64,000 bases of DNA from Stenotrophomonas nitritireducens (lineage in GTDB: Bacteria; Pseudomonadota; Gammaproteobacteria; Xanthomonadales; Xanthomonadaceae). This document shows, piece by piece, positions 20,801-25,769 of this stretch. Numbering within the stretch: position 1 is the stretch's first letter; each line of letters starts with the position of its first letter. A program made the translations under genes and the position numbers. The notes below the pieces were generated by a model. It was given only the letters and a program-made list of their open reading frames with translations, made no database searches and was not told the DNA's origin. Where the stretch lies: the NCBI RefSeq assembly GCF_001700965.1, contig NZ_CP016756.1, positions 3,648,501 to 3,712,500 of the forward strand, given 5' to 3'.

Positions 20801-21654
20801 TGGACAGCATTGGTAGCTCGCCGGACGCGTACGATGAAGTTGCCGAAGCTTTTATAAATAATAATCCTGTCGATTTTGCGTGGGGAAAGGGGTTTTATGC
20901 GACCAGAGATCAGTACATCGACACCAGCTATTTCAAAGATTTTCTTGCGTCGGACGTCAAGGCCTTTGATTACTTGACGGGCGCTTTGGCTGACGGTGGC
21001 GCAACCCGCGAGTACCTGCAGGCAGCATATCGAAATGTGCTGTCTGATTTGGCGGATGCTTCGCGAGGTAGGGACGGGGTTGAAATTTTAGAGACATTCT
21101 CTGGCGATATTGGAATGGCTCTTGGCATTGTCAGGAAATTGGCAACTGGCGATTCGGAAGGAGCGGCTATCGATGCCGTTATTGCCGCGGTGCCATGGAA
21201 AATAGGTAAGTTGTTCAGGCCATTGGCTGTTGCTACAGACGGTACGTACTGGCTTAACGGCCGAGTGATTGATGCTGCTTGGGTGAACTCGAAGAATGAG
21301 TTGACTTGGGTCAATCCGCTTACAGGTTTGAAGGAAGTGTTTCCTGATGCCGCGAAGGTTGATGTTGATCACATTCTGCCAAAGAAGTTCTTTTCGGAGA
21401 TCGAAGGGTTTAGTGCATTGCCTAAAGCTACGCGTGACGAGTTAATGGATATGGTGGAAAATTTGCAACCAATGGCAAAGGGGGCAAATTGCTCCAAGAA
21501 TTGTTTGGTTGAATTTGTTGATGGCGGATGGGAGACTTGGGGAGGGCAGAAAGTATCAGAAAATTATAAGAAATATTTGTTGGAGCGGCAGAATTCTGTT
21601 CGAGAGAAAGTTGAGGAAGTAATTGAGTCAATGAGAGCTGGCAGACGAGAGTAA
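8830..21654 (+). CDS. giant TpsA/CdiA exoprotein: filamentous haemagglutinin with HNH-like toxin C-terminus
   Basis: The product has 4274 residues and a good AAGGAAG ribosome site. Residues 1-30 form the extended signal peptide region (MNRVYRLVYNRTLGVWQVAS), then a hydrophobic core and cleavage near 62-64. The TPS secretion domain spans about 90-215 (ends VVIANPAGI). A Gly-rich linker (428-468) is followed by long FHA repeats, with three copies of an exact 444-residue super-repeat from about 668. A non-repetitive segment (about 2310-2580) sits where CdiA proteins carry the receptor-binding domain, followed by a second Gly-rich linker, a YP-like region and FHA-2 repeats. A pretoxin segment ends at VNNRQLH (3940-3946). 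The last 328 residues form an AT-rich variable toxin with DHILP (4180-4184) and ENLQPM...N, an HNH nuclease pattern. The order cdiB-cdiA-cdiI points to contact-dependent inhibition. Confidence 0.92.
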   Translation: MNRVYRLVYNRTLGVWQVASELVKAAKGGRSSGTGLSTAALHPMSFGLWLLMGWVGLVQPVTAQQAPTAQAGRIVADPSAPERQRPTVVTSANGTPQVNITTPSAAGVSRNTYSQFDVGSDGAILNNSRGNVQTQLGGWVQGNPWLAKGTARVILNEVNSANPSQLRGYVEVAGDRAQVVIANPAGISVDGGGFLNASRVTLTTGTAIVNAGVLDGYRVDGGAVRISGAGLDASDSDYTDIISRSLEVNAGIWAQQLQASLGNNVVSADHSQVSAQARNGSAPVFALDVGALGGMYANKIWLVGNEHGVGMRNAGKIGAQAGELVVTAEGRLENSGTLHAQDNARITTSVGISNSGTISAANEAKVSAAADLDNSDGTINARRVDVNAQSLRNHDGSIEQTGSQSLLIAAGTLSNRADGQIGSVEIAEAGNGGGNGSGAGGNNGGGNGSGGPEGGGSTGGNGGGTVGGVTPLAAGALNISQSLDNDAGQINALGSLQLAVSSGLDNSGGKLGVDGLQVSGGDLRNVAGTLRVQGKAAVDVANIDNSKGVWSVSDTFLLNAQSLLNNGGNIEQAATQAATWTVRGLVDNSGGTFHSNAQSLSLVFGNVVNKDGTISHAGSQGLNLRTGAFDGQAGVITTAGGLNLSATRVDHRNAVLQAQQLNVDAGDFDNRGGTVVATGQQANRITVQGTLDNGSAGTIASNGDLSLRAATLGNAGGTVQHAGTGTLSIDADTLNGQGGTVLGNGTLAITGQNTDLSGGSTSAQQISITTQNLSTAGGQLSATGNEALRLNIGKRLDNSGGSIGSNGAIDLTAGTLLNNQGKLIAVGSAASTLQVSGQLDNSGGAISSNGNLHVQAGQVSNSGGTLLAAEDTDLLLTVDGTLDNSEGGRIAAGGELSLQAGVLDNQGGTVEHAGEGTLDIAVDTLLGAGGKIIGNGDLALQGEALDLQGATTQAKRLQVTAGSLSTAGGMLVATGKDALQLKVRDALNNDRGTIAANGALVLDAGAVSNRGGTLSAAGTDDSYLQVGGALDNSQGTIASNAASLSLASASLVNEDGTISHAGDDALILQTGQLDGQRGTIASSSALTLNAGKVDHRDATLSAEQLTLDAQDFDNRGGTVVATGQLASTLAVQGTLDNGNAGTIASNGDLSLKAATLGNAGGTIQHAGNGTLSIDANTLNGQGGTVLGNGSLKLSSQQADLSKGTTSAQRISITATDLSNAGGQLSATGTDALHLQVGNRLDNSGGSIGSNGSIDLSAGQFINRQGQLVAAGDAASTLKVSQQLDNSGGALSSNGDLSIVTGALNNAGGTVLTADNASLQLSVDGLLDNSAGGRVAAGGDLSVAAAVLDNRAGTVEHAGDGTLDITVNTLHGADGKIIGNGDLALHGETLDLQGATTQAKRLQVKAGSLTTADGVLVSTGSDALQLQVRDALNNDRGTIAANGALALDAGRVSNRGGTISAAGVDDSYLQVDGELDNSDGTIASNAESLTLASGTLVNENGTISHAGEGALVLQTGQLDGQRGTISSAGALQLTAGQVDHRDATLNAKQLTVNAAGFDNRGGTVLGTGQQANSITVQGTLDNGNGGTIAGNGDLSLKATTLGNAGGTIQHAGSGTLSIDATTLNGQGGTLLGNGALNITGQHTDLSKGTTSAQRISITTTDLNNAGGQLSATGTEALRLQVGNRLDNSGGSIGSNGTFDVSAAAFINNKGNLQAAGGGNNRLDVSGSLDNREGNILAAGNTRIDAGSIDNRAGTLHAAGDSQLVLSVDGLLDNSGKGTISSGGDANVSAAALNNAGGSIASGDALTLVTNNAIDNSAGLIQAGAALQLTSNGLVNGAGTVLGNSVSIDTRGNALDNRDGTLASLAGALDIRSGALDNSAGLIQSAAALHIDTAGQQLSNRNSGSAGGIVSAGTLNIDSGNLDNRAGVVFSQGSAELHAGDIDNSDGGSLVSASNLLIQGQALANNGGEVKSGGDATLALQGALNNNVGLVAASGSLQVTATTVDNRNTGSASTLGLQAGNLRLTAQSLDNSLGQLIADHDARLQLGGQLNNSAGQVSTGGDLVVAADSVLNTGGTLVSGNDLQLDARYLSGDGKVLSQGDASLNLVEGFTNTGEVAANGKLTLTTQGALDNQSKLQGGGVEVRANSINNAANGEISSAGITHLVADGALVNRGLLDGVVNHLQAGQLDNVGSGRIYGDHVAINAGSVNNRAESLNGITTAATIAARERLDLGVQGVLSNTGQSLIFSDGDAAIGGALDANRLATGAAQTIDNLGSTIEVSGNLDIAALAVNNIRENVVVTQKVSSSSARLDQPDWWNNGSNNTNNIRNSSNYEAHEIYYLSPDDILEDTPYITPDGHVVQKAVIRVNAQTTAYFFGRGALYGAKGERSRIDLATGTMTIYYSRRQDNQSNPDQVSSGADDPFVELSGVGPGSPAFSYVSDTLTYSNAYGTCTTNCVQLTVWHAYNDPDGILMYPKRYSTQNLSGNEQYRLATHTIVEDVVQSAGPDAIIHAGGNMRIDTDALTNKYARIAAGGNLAIVGLNKAESSVDNIGLKLYRTHSFQNVSVTFGGARHSWTNPDISELTGQLGGQITAGGTLTVDVGDLSNLNDGRNPPNVQDGLSFGNVNTGGPAGGNVGPGAGQVQGPGASSGQSAGTAAGTGPQTVANNGGGGGTGTGRLQDLLGKIAAQASADAPDSTQQSGQSGASVGGGASSVTGATAVKANGDDPAMIVAGKLDNTAPSTSLFKVDANRGQHLVETDPRFADYRNWLSSDHLLAQMGFDPVTTQKRLGDGFYEQKLVREQIGELTGRRFLDGYASDEDQYRALLEAGATVASGWGLRPGIALTAEQMAQLTSDIVWLVEQTITLADGSTTTALVPQVYLRVQPGDLADNGALLAGANVDLKLRGDFVNEGDVAGRKLVSIDAGNIRNLAGANISGQQVGLQAKQDIDIIGSTVTATDALSVKAGGNITVASTTRSWENSGSHAQSSTSIDRVAGLYVTSPSGIGALTVNAGGDVTLTGAQVINAGVNGATVLAAGGNLNLDTIAQKQSLDLTTDNRNYVRNSQTTHVGSTVSGAGNVVLQAGNDVNLTAANVNAGNAIAVQAGRDINSSVAVDVSTVETSYAGKKASGAVSASDETVRGTQITAGGDIAMQAGRDVTLQATTVASDEGGIGVSAGRDVNLTAAQEQHDLTIDEQRKKKGFLKTKTTTTHDEWHDSIAVTTTLSGETVTVAAGRDLTSQGAQIAGTGDVVLAAGRDLTLGTAESTSTEVHDKTVTKSGLFGSGGIGFTVGKQRTDTEADTTGVSHTGSTVGSLSGDVTLLAGNALKIEGSDVIALQGDVTGKAKSISITEVHDTTTAEQQTRFKQAGLTVAVSAPALSLLQTANDLNKAAKQSGGDGRMQALAAGTAALNAYNSAGAMGQLADGLASGNPADMAKGANASISATIGASKSSSQSTQSSSQAKGSSLQAGGDVSLIATGGGEDSNILIRGSDITAGKDVLLAADNNITLEAAQNTAEQHSSSKSSSWALGVAASYGSDGGAIGVTASASASRGNADGKDVTQRNTHVTAGNTATVISGGDTTLKGAQLSADKVVANIGGDLNIESLQDTSTYDSKNKSMGASVTVGAGFSGSASYSSSKVDGDYASVTEQSGIQAGAGGFDITVAGNTDLKGAVIASSQEAIDAGLNRLQTGTLTSSDIENHSQYNAKSVSLSGGYSVAGEGGGTEGSPSTTNNGSNWSWQNYNTGAQGAAAGYGSEKGKESSTTASGISGGTVVITDQAGQQALTGKTAEEALAALNREVLTGDGANGLAKAWDGQKLQQQVEAQAQITAMFGQQAGKAVGDYASSKARELRLQGDEEEAAKWDEGGAYRVAAHTLMGALGGGVDGALGSGSTALAAPYITNLTSNLPEGVKAAVGVGLAAGLGSLLAGSTGAAMGVNQDVNNRQLHPDELNFLADKAKEFADIIYGCGEQCSSNQIKDARGRLIREAYSRVDSIGSSPDAYDEVAEAFINNNPVDFAWGKGFYATRDQYIDTSYFKDFLASDVKAFDYLTGALADGGATREYLQAAYRNVLSDLADASRGRDGVEILETFSGDIGMALGIVRKLATGDSEGAAIDAVIAAVPWKIGKLFRPLAVATDGTYWLNGRVIDAAWVNSKNELTWVNPLTGLKEVFPDAAKVDVDHILPKKFFSEIEGFSALPKATRDELMDMVENLQPMAKGANCSKNCLVEFVDGGWETWGGQKVSENYKKYLLERQNSVREKVEEVIESMRAGRRE
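10831..14826 (+). repeat. 1332-bp tandem super-repeat inside tpsA (444 residues)
   Basis: The block beginning FDNRGGTV recurs at 10831, 12163 and 13495, exactly 1332 bases apart each time. Copies 1 and 2 run full length through VDHRDATL. Copy 3 follows for several hundred bases and then diverges, so the right boundary given is the nominal third unit. A partial unit precedes 10831, where VDHRNAVL matches the end of later copies. Many 12-20-base stretches are identical between copies. Confidence 0.85.
20641..21654 (+). other. CdiA-CT toxin module (AT-shifted, HNH-like)
   Basis: This marks the variable toxin part of the exoprotein. It begins at the VNNRQLH boundary, which takes the place of the VENN motif of enterobacterial CdiA. 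Codon use changes here to AT-rich codons (AAT, TTT, GAT), unlike the GC-rich stalk. Residues 4178-4224 read DVDHILPKKFF...MVENLQPMAKGANCSKN. This gives Asp-His at 4180-4181, Asn4211 and Asn4220, the spacing of an HNH/treble-clef-like nuclease. The 200 residues before it probably serve for entry into target cells. Confidence 0.7.
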
Positions 21655-21658
21655 GCTT

Positions 21659-22516
21659 ATGAAGGTTGAACTGAAGTACTACGACGGTGGAGTCTATTCT
21701 TCGACGGCCGATATGCCGGAGCATGTTCGCTCCGGTGTGTTGATGGGCAAGCGCGGGCAGGCCTGTGAATCGATCCTTTCTCGCGGTAAGTCTTGGCTTG
21801 TTGAGCCATTCTGTACTTATCAGCCAGAATCATTTCGAGCTATTTGCCGTGAGGGCGGTGAGTTGCTTTTGGGTGTCAGTACCTTTAATGATCCTGTGAG
21901 AGAGGCGCGTGGGACGGTGATGTTGCCGGACCTTATTATGTGTTTCCCTTCCTGCCTGGTAATGATTGAGCCCGGCAGTTTGGGCGGTAACTTCGAAGAT
22001 GGTTGGGATTCGTTCGGCTCGTTGCTCGCTCTGCCCGAAAGCATTTCGAGGTCGTGGTTGTGGAGGACGGGCGGGTGGAAGATACCTGCGGAGTTGCCAT
22101 CGAGCCCGCTGATCAACCGAGGATTGGTCGCACATCCAAGTTCGTCTTGGGTGCCCGTGAACAGAGTTCTAGAGTCGTTTGATCGGAAGAGCGCGGGGGC
22201 TAGGATGTCGATGCTTGTCGAGAGATTACCAGGCGCGGTTGACACCCGGTTCGATATGGATGGTGAGGCTTATCAGTGGACCTCCATGCGTTGCTTTCTA
22301 GATACGAGGCCTAGCAACGAAAGTGGGCCGCAAGGAGATCAGTTTTTTGTTATCGACTCATGCAAGGATGGGGTTGTTTATCATATTCATGCAGGGAATG
22401 TGGATTCTATTCGAGTACTGGAGAAGCCCGGTGAAGCAATAGATTTTTATTCCTCTCATGTGTTAACTGGAAATGGTGGACAGTTCGACTTCATGCCGTG
22501 GAGCCGTCCATTGTAA
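21659..22516 (+). CDS. candidate CDI immunity protein for the HNH-like toxin
   Basis: The product has 285 residues and starts 4 bases after the tpsA stop, exactly where a CdiI immunity gene is expected. It has no signal peptide and is probably cytoplasmic. It is rich in aromatic and acidic residues and contains a WDSFGSLLALPESISRSW segment. I do not recognise the family. Base use matches the AT-rich toxin tail rather than the GC-rich stalk, so toxin and partner were probably acquired together. It is longer than many immunity proteins. An accessory or modifying function is possible, but position makes neutralisation of the adjacent toxin the best guess. Confidence 0.65.
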   Translation: MKVELKYYDGGVYSSTADMPEHVRSGVLMGKRGQACESILSRGKSWLVEPFCTYQPESFRAICREGGELLLGVSTFNDPVREARGTVMLPDLIMCFPSCLVMIEPGSLGGNFEDGWDSFGSLLALPESISRSWLWRTGGWKIPAELPSSPLINRGLVAHPSSSWVPVNRVLESFDRKSAGARMSMLVERLPGAVDTRFDMDGEAYQWTSMRCFLDTRPSNESGPQGDQFFVIDSCKDGVVYHIHAGNVDSIRVLEKPGEAIDFYSSHVLTGNGGQFDFMPWSRPL

Positions 22517-22757
22517 AAAATGTGGTGAGAGATCGAACACTGTTGCAGCTACCTCTTCGACCAAAGCAATAAGGTGGAAGGGTGTAGCAAACGGCAGTTG
22601 GCTGGATGGCGCGATGTGGTCCTTGATGTCGCTCAGAACACCCATGCCGAAGTGCATGACAAGACCGTCACCAAGTCCGGATTGTTCTTCAGCGGTGGTG
22701 TTGGATTCACCATCGGCAGGCGACAGACGACCGGAATCTCGGCAGAATTGCTATGAC
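22517..22757 (+). pseudogene. orphan fragment of a second CdiA/TpsA (FHA-2 region)
   Basis: An open frame at 22574-22756 encodes AEVHDKTVTKSGLFFSGGVG, followed by FTIGRRQTTG. This closely matches TEVHDKTVTKSGLFGSGGIG and FTVGKQRTDT in the full-length protein (DNA 18592-18712). It lacks a start, secretion domain and toxin. It is a displaced scrap of an FHA-2 repeat, of the type that accompanies orphan cdiA-CT/cdiI cassettes left by recombination. Confidence 0.75.
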
Positions 22758-22831
22758 AGGTGATGGGTGCCGGTGGGAATGTTTATAGGTATAATCCGAG
22801 CTCCGGTGGATTTTCAAAATATTGATAGCCA

Positions 22832-23571
22832 ATGAAGCCATACATACAGATGTCAATCAGAACAAAGATTGAGACGGCTGATTGGGCGATCGGTAAAAAA
22901 TTGATTGAGTCCTTAGGGTTGAGTGGGGAGCGTTTGCTTCCGAAGCAGATCTCGCACAATGCGGATAAATTCTCTAGCAACTTGATTGATTTAGGCTCTA
23001 TTGAAGATTGTTGGGCCTCCAAGGAAATTGTTGACATAAATGGTGTGCAGTCAGTCTTTCGTCGCGATTTTGCTTGGAGGAGGGGCGGCCTATTAAGTCA
23101 ATAGGTAGTGTGGTTCATACATTCAAGAATATGAGAGGTCAGATTGTTCCTGGTTCGGTCTCTCTGAGGGCGGATTATTCTGATGAAGTCAATTGGGTGC
23201 CTATTTTCCGGAGATGGTGCGAGATATTTAAGCCTCAGCTTGGCATGCTTCATCTATTTACTGCACCTGAGCTTGGTCCTAGTGACATAAATGGTAGCTT
23301 CCAGATTGGATCATTCAATTCTGCGCTAAATCCGGAAATTCCGGATATTGGCTGGTCCATGTTCTACGGGGATGAGTTTTGCCGGGAGGTTGATCAGGGA
23401 AGGATTAATTCGGCGGGATTTTCTGTCGAGAGTTTTGGTGAAGGATACTTGCTGACGGTAACGGATGAAATTAGTGATGTAATGAATGATTTTCCGCTAT
23501 TTTACCGGCGTCGTGCTGAGCTCGGGCATCTGTTTCGGAATGACTTGTTTTTGGCGGGGGAGCAGGGTTAG
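22832..23571 (+). pseudogene. orphan immunity-like protein, frameshifted
   Basis: Two abutting frames read as one protein if a single G is restored in the G-rich run around 23076-23085. Frame one (ATG 22832) gives MKPYIQMSIRTKIETADWA and ends ...SVFRRDFAWRRG. Frame two continues RPIKSIGSVVHTFKNMRGQI, then FQIGSFNSALNPEIPDIGW and ends FRNDLFLAGEQG. The whole would be about 246 residues with no signal peptide. Its position behind an orphan CdiA fragment, its AT-rich bases and its soluble character suggest an immunity gene from an older toxin cassette; it may belong to an Imm52-like family, which I could not confirm. A sequencing error in the G run is the alternative. Confidence 0.65.
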
Positions 23572-23983
23572 GTTTAGTTCTCGGCGCTCCTTTATGATTC
23601 GTTGATGAAAGTGTTTGCGGTTTTGGAAGTGCTCATTTCTATTGGTCTCCGCGATTGTTGGTCGAGCGGAATGATTCGGTGATCTTGAATCTCATATGGC
23701 CGCTGCTATCGCCGTATTCAGTGGTTTTGGTCGAGGTCTTGATGTTTTAACAAGGAAGTATTGGACGATCGAATGAAAGGTAACCTTCAGAGCGTTTGCT
23801 GGCCGCGGTTGTTGCGCCAAGTTGTCCGGCTGCTTCATCAAGGAAGTAGTAAAAAGTGAGCTTCCGTCATACGACGAGCCCAAGCAAGAAGATGTGGGCT
23901 ACCTCAGGGTCTCGGGCTCACGCAACGTAAAGGTGTATCCGAACAGTACTTGCGTAAGTACTGACGTGCCGGGTAGCGGCTAG
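23572..23983 (+). pseudogene. decayed operon remnant: short ORF tail and truncated lipoprotein
   Basis: Two protein-like traces remain. Frame 23696-23776 reads MAAAIAVFSGFGRGLDVLTR then KYWTIE; its TGA overlaps the next ATG (23773) in an ATGA pair, as in an operon. The following gene is broken. LLAAVV (from 23796) and LSGCFIKEVVKSELPSYDEP (from 23822) lie in different frames but together look like a signal peptide with a lipobox Cys. The second frame continues through GSRNVKVYPNSTCVSTDVPG and stops at 23983, directly at the broken LysR end. The original function is unknown. Confidence 0.55.
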
Positions 23984-24651
23984 CGGCCGCGCACATTGAC
24001 GCTTGCCGTCTTGCCTTGGCGCTGCAGTTTCCAGCGTGCGTCACCGGGTTCCTCGCCGAGATAGATGCAGTCGTGCTCACGCAGGTCCTGCGGCTGCGCG
24101 GGGGTTCCGCGTGTGGCCAGGTAATGCGGTGATGCACACAACAGGTGATCGATGCTGATCAGCGGGCGGCCCATCAGCCCCGGCGCGGGATGGTCGGAAA
24201 TGCGTATGGCCAGATCGATCTCGTCATCGATCAGATCCAGCTGGCGGTCTTCGAAGCGCAGCAACAGATCAACCTTGGGATAGCGCGTCAGGAAATCGGC
24301 CACGTGCGGGTGGATCAAGGCCCGTCCCACCGCCTTGGGCACGCTCACACGCACCAGCCCCTGCGGCTCGGGACTGAGTTGGTGCGAGATCGCCATCACC
24401 GACTGGGCGGCACTGGAGACGTCGCTGCAGCGTTGGAAGACCTCCTGGCCAAGATCACTCAGGCGCAGCTTGCGTGTGGAACGCTGCAGCAGGCGGATGC
24501 CCAGCGCCTTTTCCAGGCGTGCCACCGAGCGGCTGGTTGCCGAGGGCGTGGCACCGAGCTGGCGCGCGGCTTCGGAGAAGCTGCCGGTTTCCACCACCTT
24601 GACGAAGGTGACCATGTCGGCCATCAAGGCGACGGTTGTATTTGTGCTCAT
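23980..24651 (-). CDS. LysR family regulator, 3'-truncated
   Basis: A 223-residue open frame with an intact LysR winged helix at the N-terminus (MVTFVKVVETGSFSEAARQL, then SATSRSVARLEKALG). The first part of the effector-binding domain follows. LysR proteins normally have about 300 residues, and this one stops at NVRGR, losing the last 70-80. The stop lies in CTAG at 23980-23983, shared with the stop of the convergent lipoprotein remnant, so the 3' end was probably lost by deletion. It is divergent to a LysE exporter gene that it may once have controlled. It may still bind DNA but is likely impaired. Confidence 0.8.
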   Translation of the reverse strand: MSTNTTVALMADMVTFVKVVETGSFSEAARQLGATPSATSRSVARLEKALGIRLLQRSTRKLRLSDLGQEVFQRCSDVSSAAQSVMAISHQLSPEPQGLVRVSVPKAVGRALIHPHVADFLTRYPKVDLLLRFEDRQLDLIDDEIDLAIRISDHPAPGLMGRPLISIDHLLCASPHYLATRGTPAQPQDLREHDCIYLGEEPGDARWKLQRQGKTASVNVRGR

Positions 24652-24930
24652 GGCGCAAAAATAATTTGGTTTTTCGGGTGATTCCCCCGAGTCTGATCTG
24701 GGGAATAGACTTTTTCCAGCGGGAAGCGCTCCGGCTGCCGCCGCAACGTGTAACCGCCTGCTCTCCGCGCCCGATCAGGCGCGGGACAATGCCAGGCACG
24801 CAGCGGCTGGCATGCAACCGGGCGCGCGTTTCACTGTGGTGAAGCGCACGGATCCGGTGTGCAGGCGCGGCCGCACAACGCAAACACCGGCCCCTTCCGC
24901 TGCAACCGCCAATACATTTGGAACCCTGTC

Positions 24931-25593
24931 GTGACTGCCTACTACCCGGAATTCTTTTCCCTGGCACTGATCCACCTGTTGGCGGTCATCGCGCCCGGGC
25001 CGGACTTCGCCGTCACCGTGCAGCAAAGCTTGCGCAAGGGGCGGCTGGCCGGCATCTGGGTGGCCATCGGTATTGGCGCCGGCATCTCGGTCCATGTGCT
25101 GTACACCTTGCTGGGCGTTGGCGCGCTGTTGCATGCCCATCCGTCGTTGATGGCGTTGGCCAAGATTGCGGGCGCGGCATATCTGCTCTACCTGGTGTTT
25201 TCTTTCCTGCGCAGCGCCAAGCGGGAAACGCCGGTTGTGGAGATGGAGCTGGGCGCAATGACCGATGGCAGCGCCTGGCGGTCGTTTGCGCTGGGCTTCA
25301 TGACCAATGCCACCAATCCGAAGGCGACGCTGTTCTTCCTGGCGATCTTCACCACGGTGGTCAGTGCGACCACGCCGCTGAAAATCCAGGTGCTTTACGG
25401 CGCGTGGATGTGCTTCGTCAATGCCGCCTGGTTCGTGCTGGTCAGCCTGGTCTTCGCCCAGCCCGGCGTGCGGCAGAAGTTCCTGCGCATGGGCGGGCGG
25501 CTGGAAGCATTCATGGCGCTGGTGTTCCTGGGCTTCGCGCTGCGGCTGTTGTGGGATGTCGGCAGAACCTGGCTGGGTGCTGCTTCCGGTTGA
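24931..25593 (+). CDS. LysE/RhtB family amino-acid exporter
   Basis: The product has 220 residues from a GTG at 24931, with a GGAA ribosome-site trace eight bases upstream. The ATG at 24859 would add a polar tail not seen in the family. About six membrane helices are visible. The N-terminal signature LLAVIAPGPDFAVTVQQSLR is the classic LysE/RhtB motif, followed by GFMTNATNPKATLFFLAIF. Members export amino acids such as homoserine, threonine or lysine. It is divergent from the truncated LysR gene, a common pairing. The exact substrate cannot be told. Confidence 0.92.
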   Translation: MTAYYPEFFSLALIHLLAVIAPGPDFAVTVQQSLRKGRLAGIWVAIGIGAGISVHVLYTLLGVGALLHAHPSLMALAKIAGAAYLLYLVFSFLRSAKRETPVVEMELGAMTDGSAWRSFALGFMTNATNPKATLFFLAIFTTVVSATTPLKIQVLYGAWMCFVNAAWFVLVSLVFAQPGVRQKFLRMGGRLEAFMALVFLGFALRLLWDVGRTWLGAASG

Positions 25594-25769
25594 GCTGGGG
25601 CCTTTCTGAGCTGCGCTGGCAGCAGGAAATTTGGCGTGGGCTCACGCCTCGAAACAACGAGCAGGGCGGTAGGGCACAGCCATATTCCGCTGCGGCATTG
25701 CCGGTGACGCCGTTGCCGTGCATGCCCCGGCACTACAGGGCAGCGGCGGGGTTATGGCGGTGCGCGACG

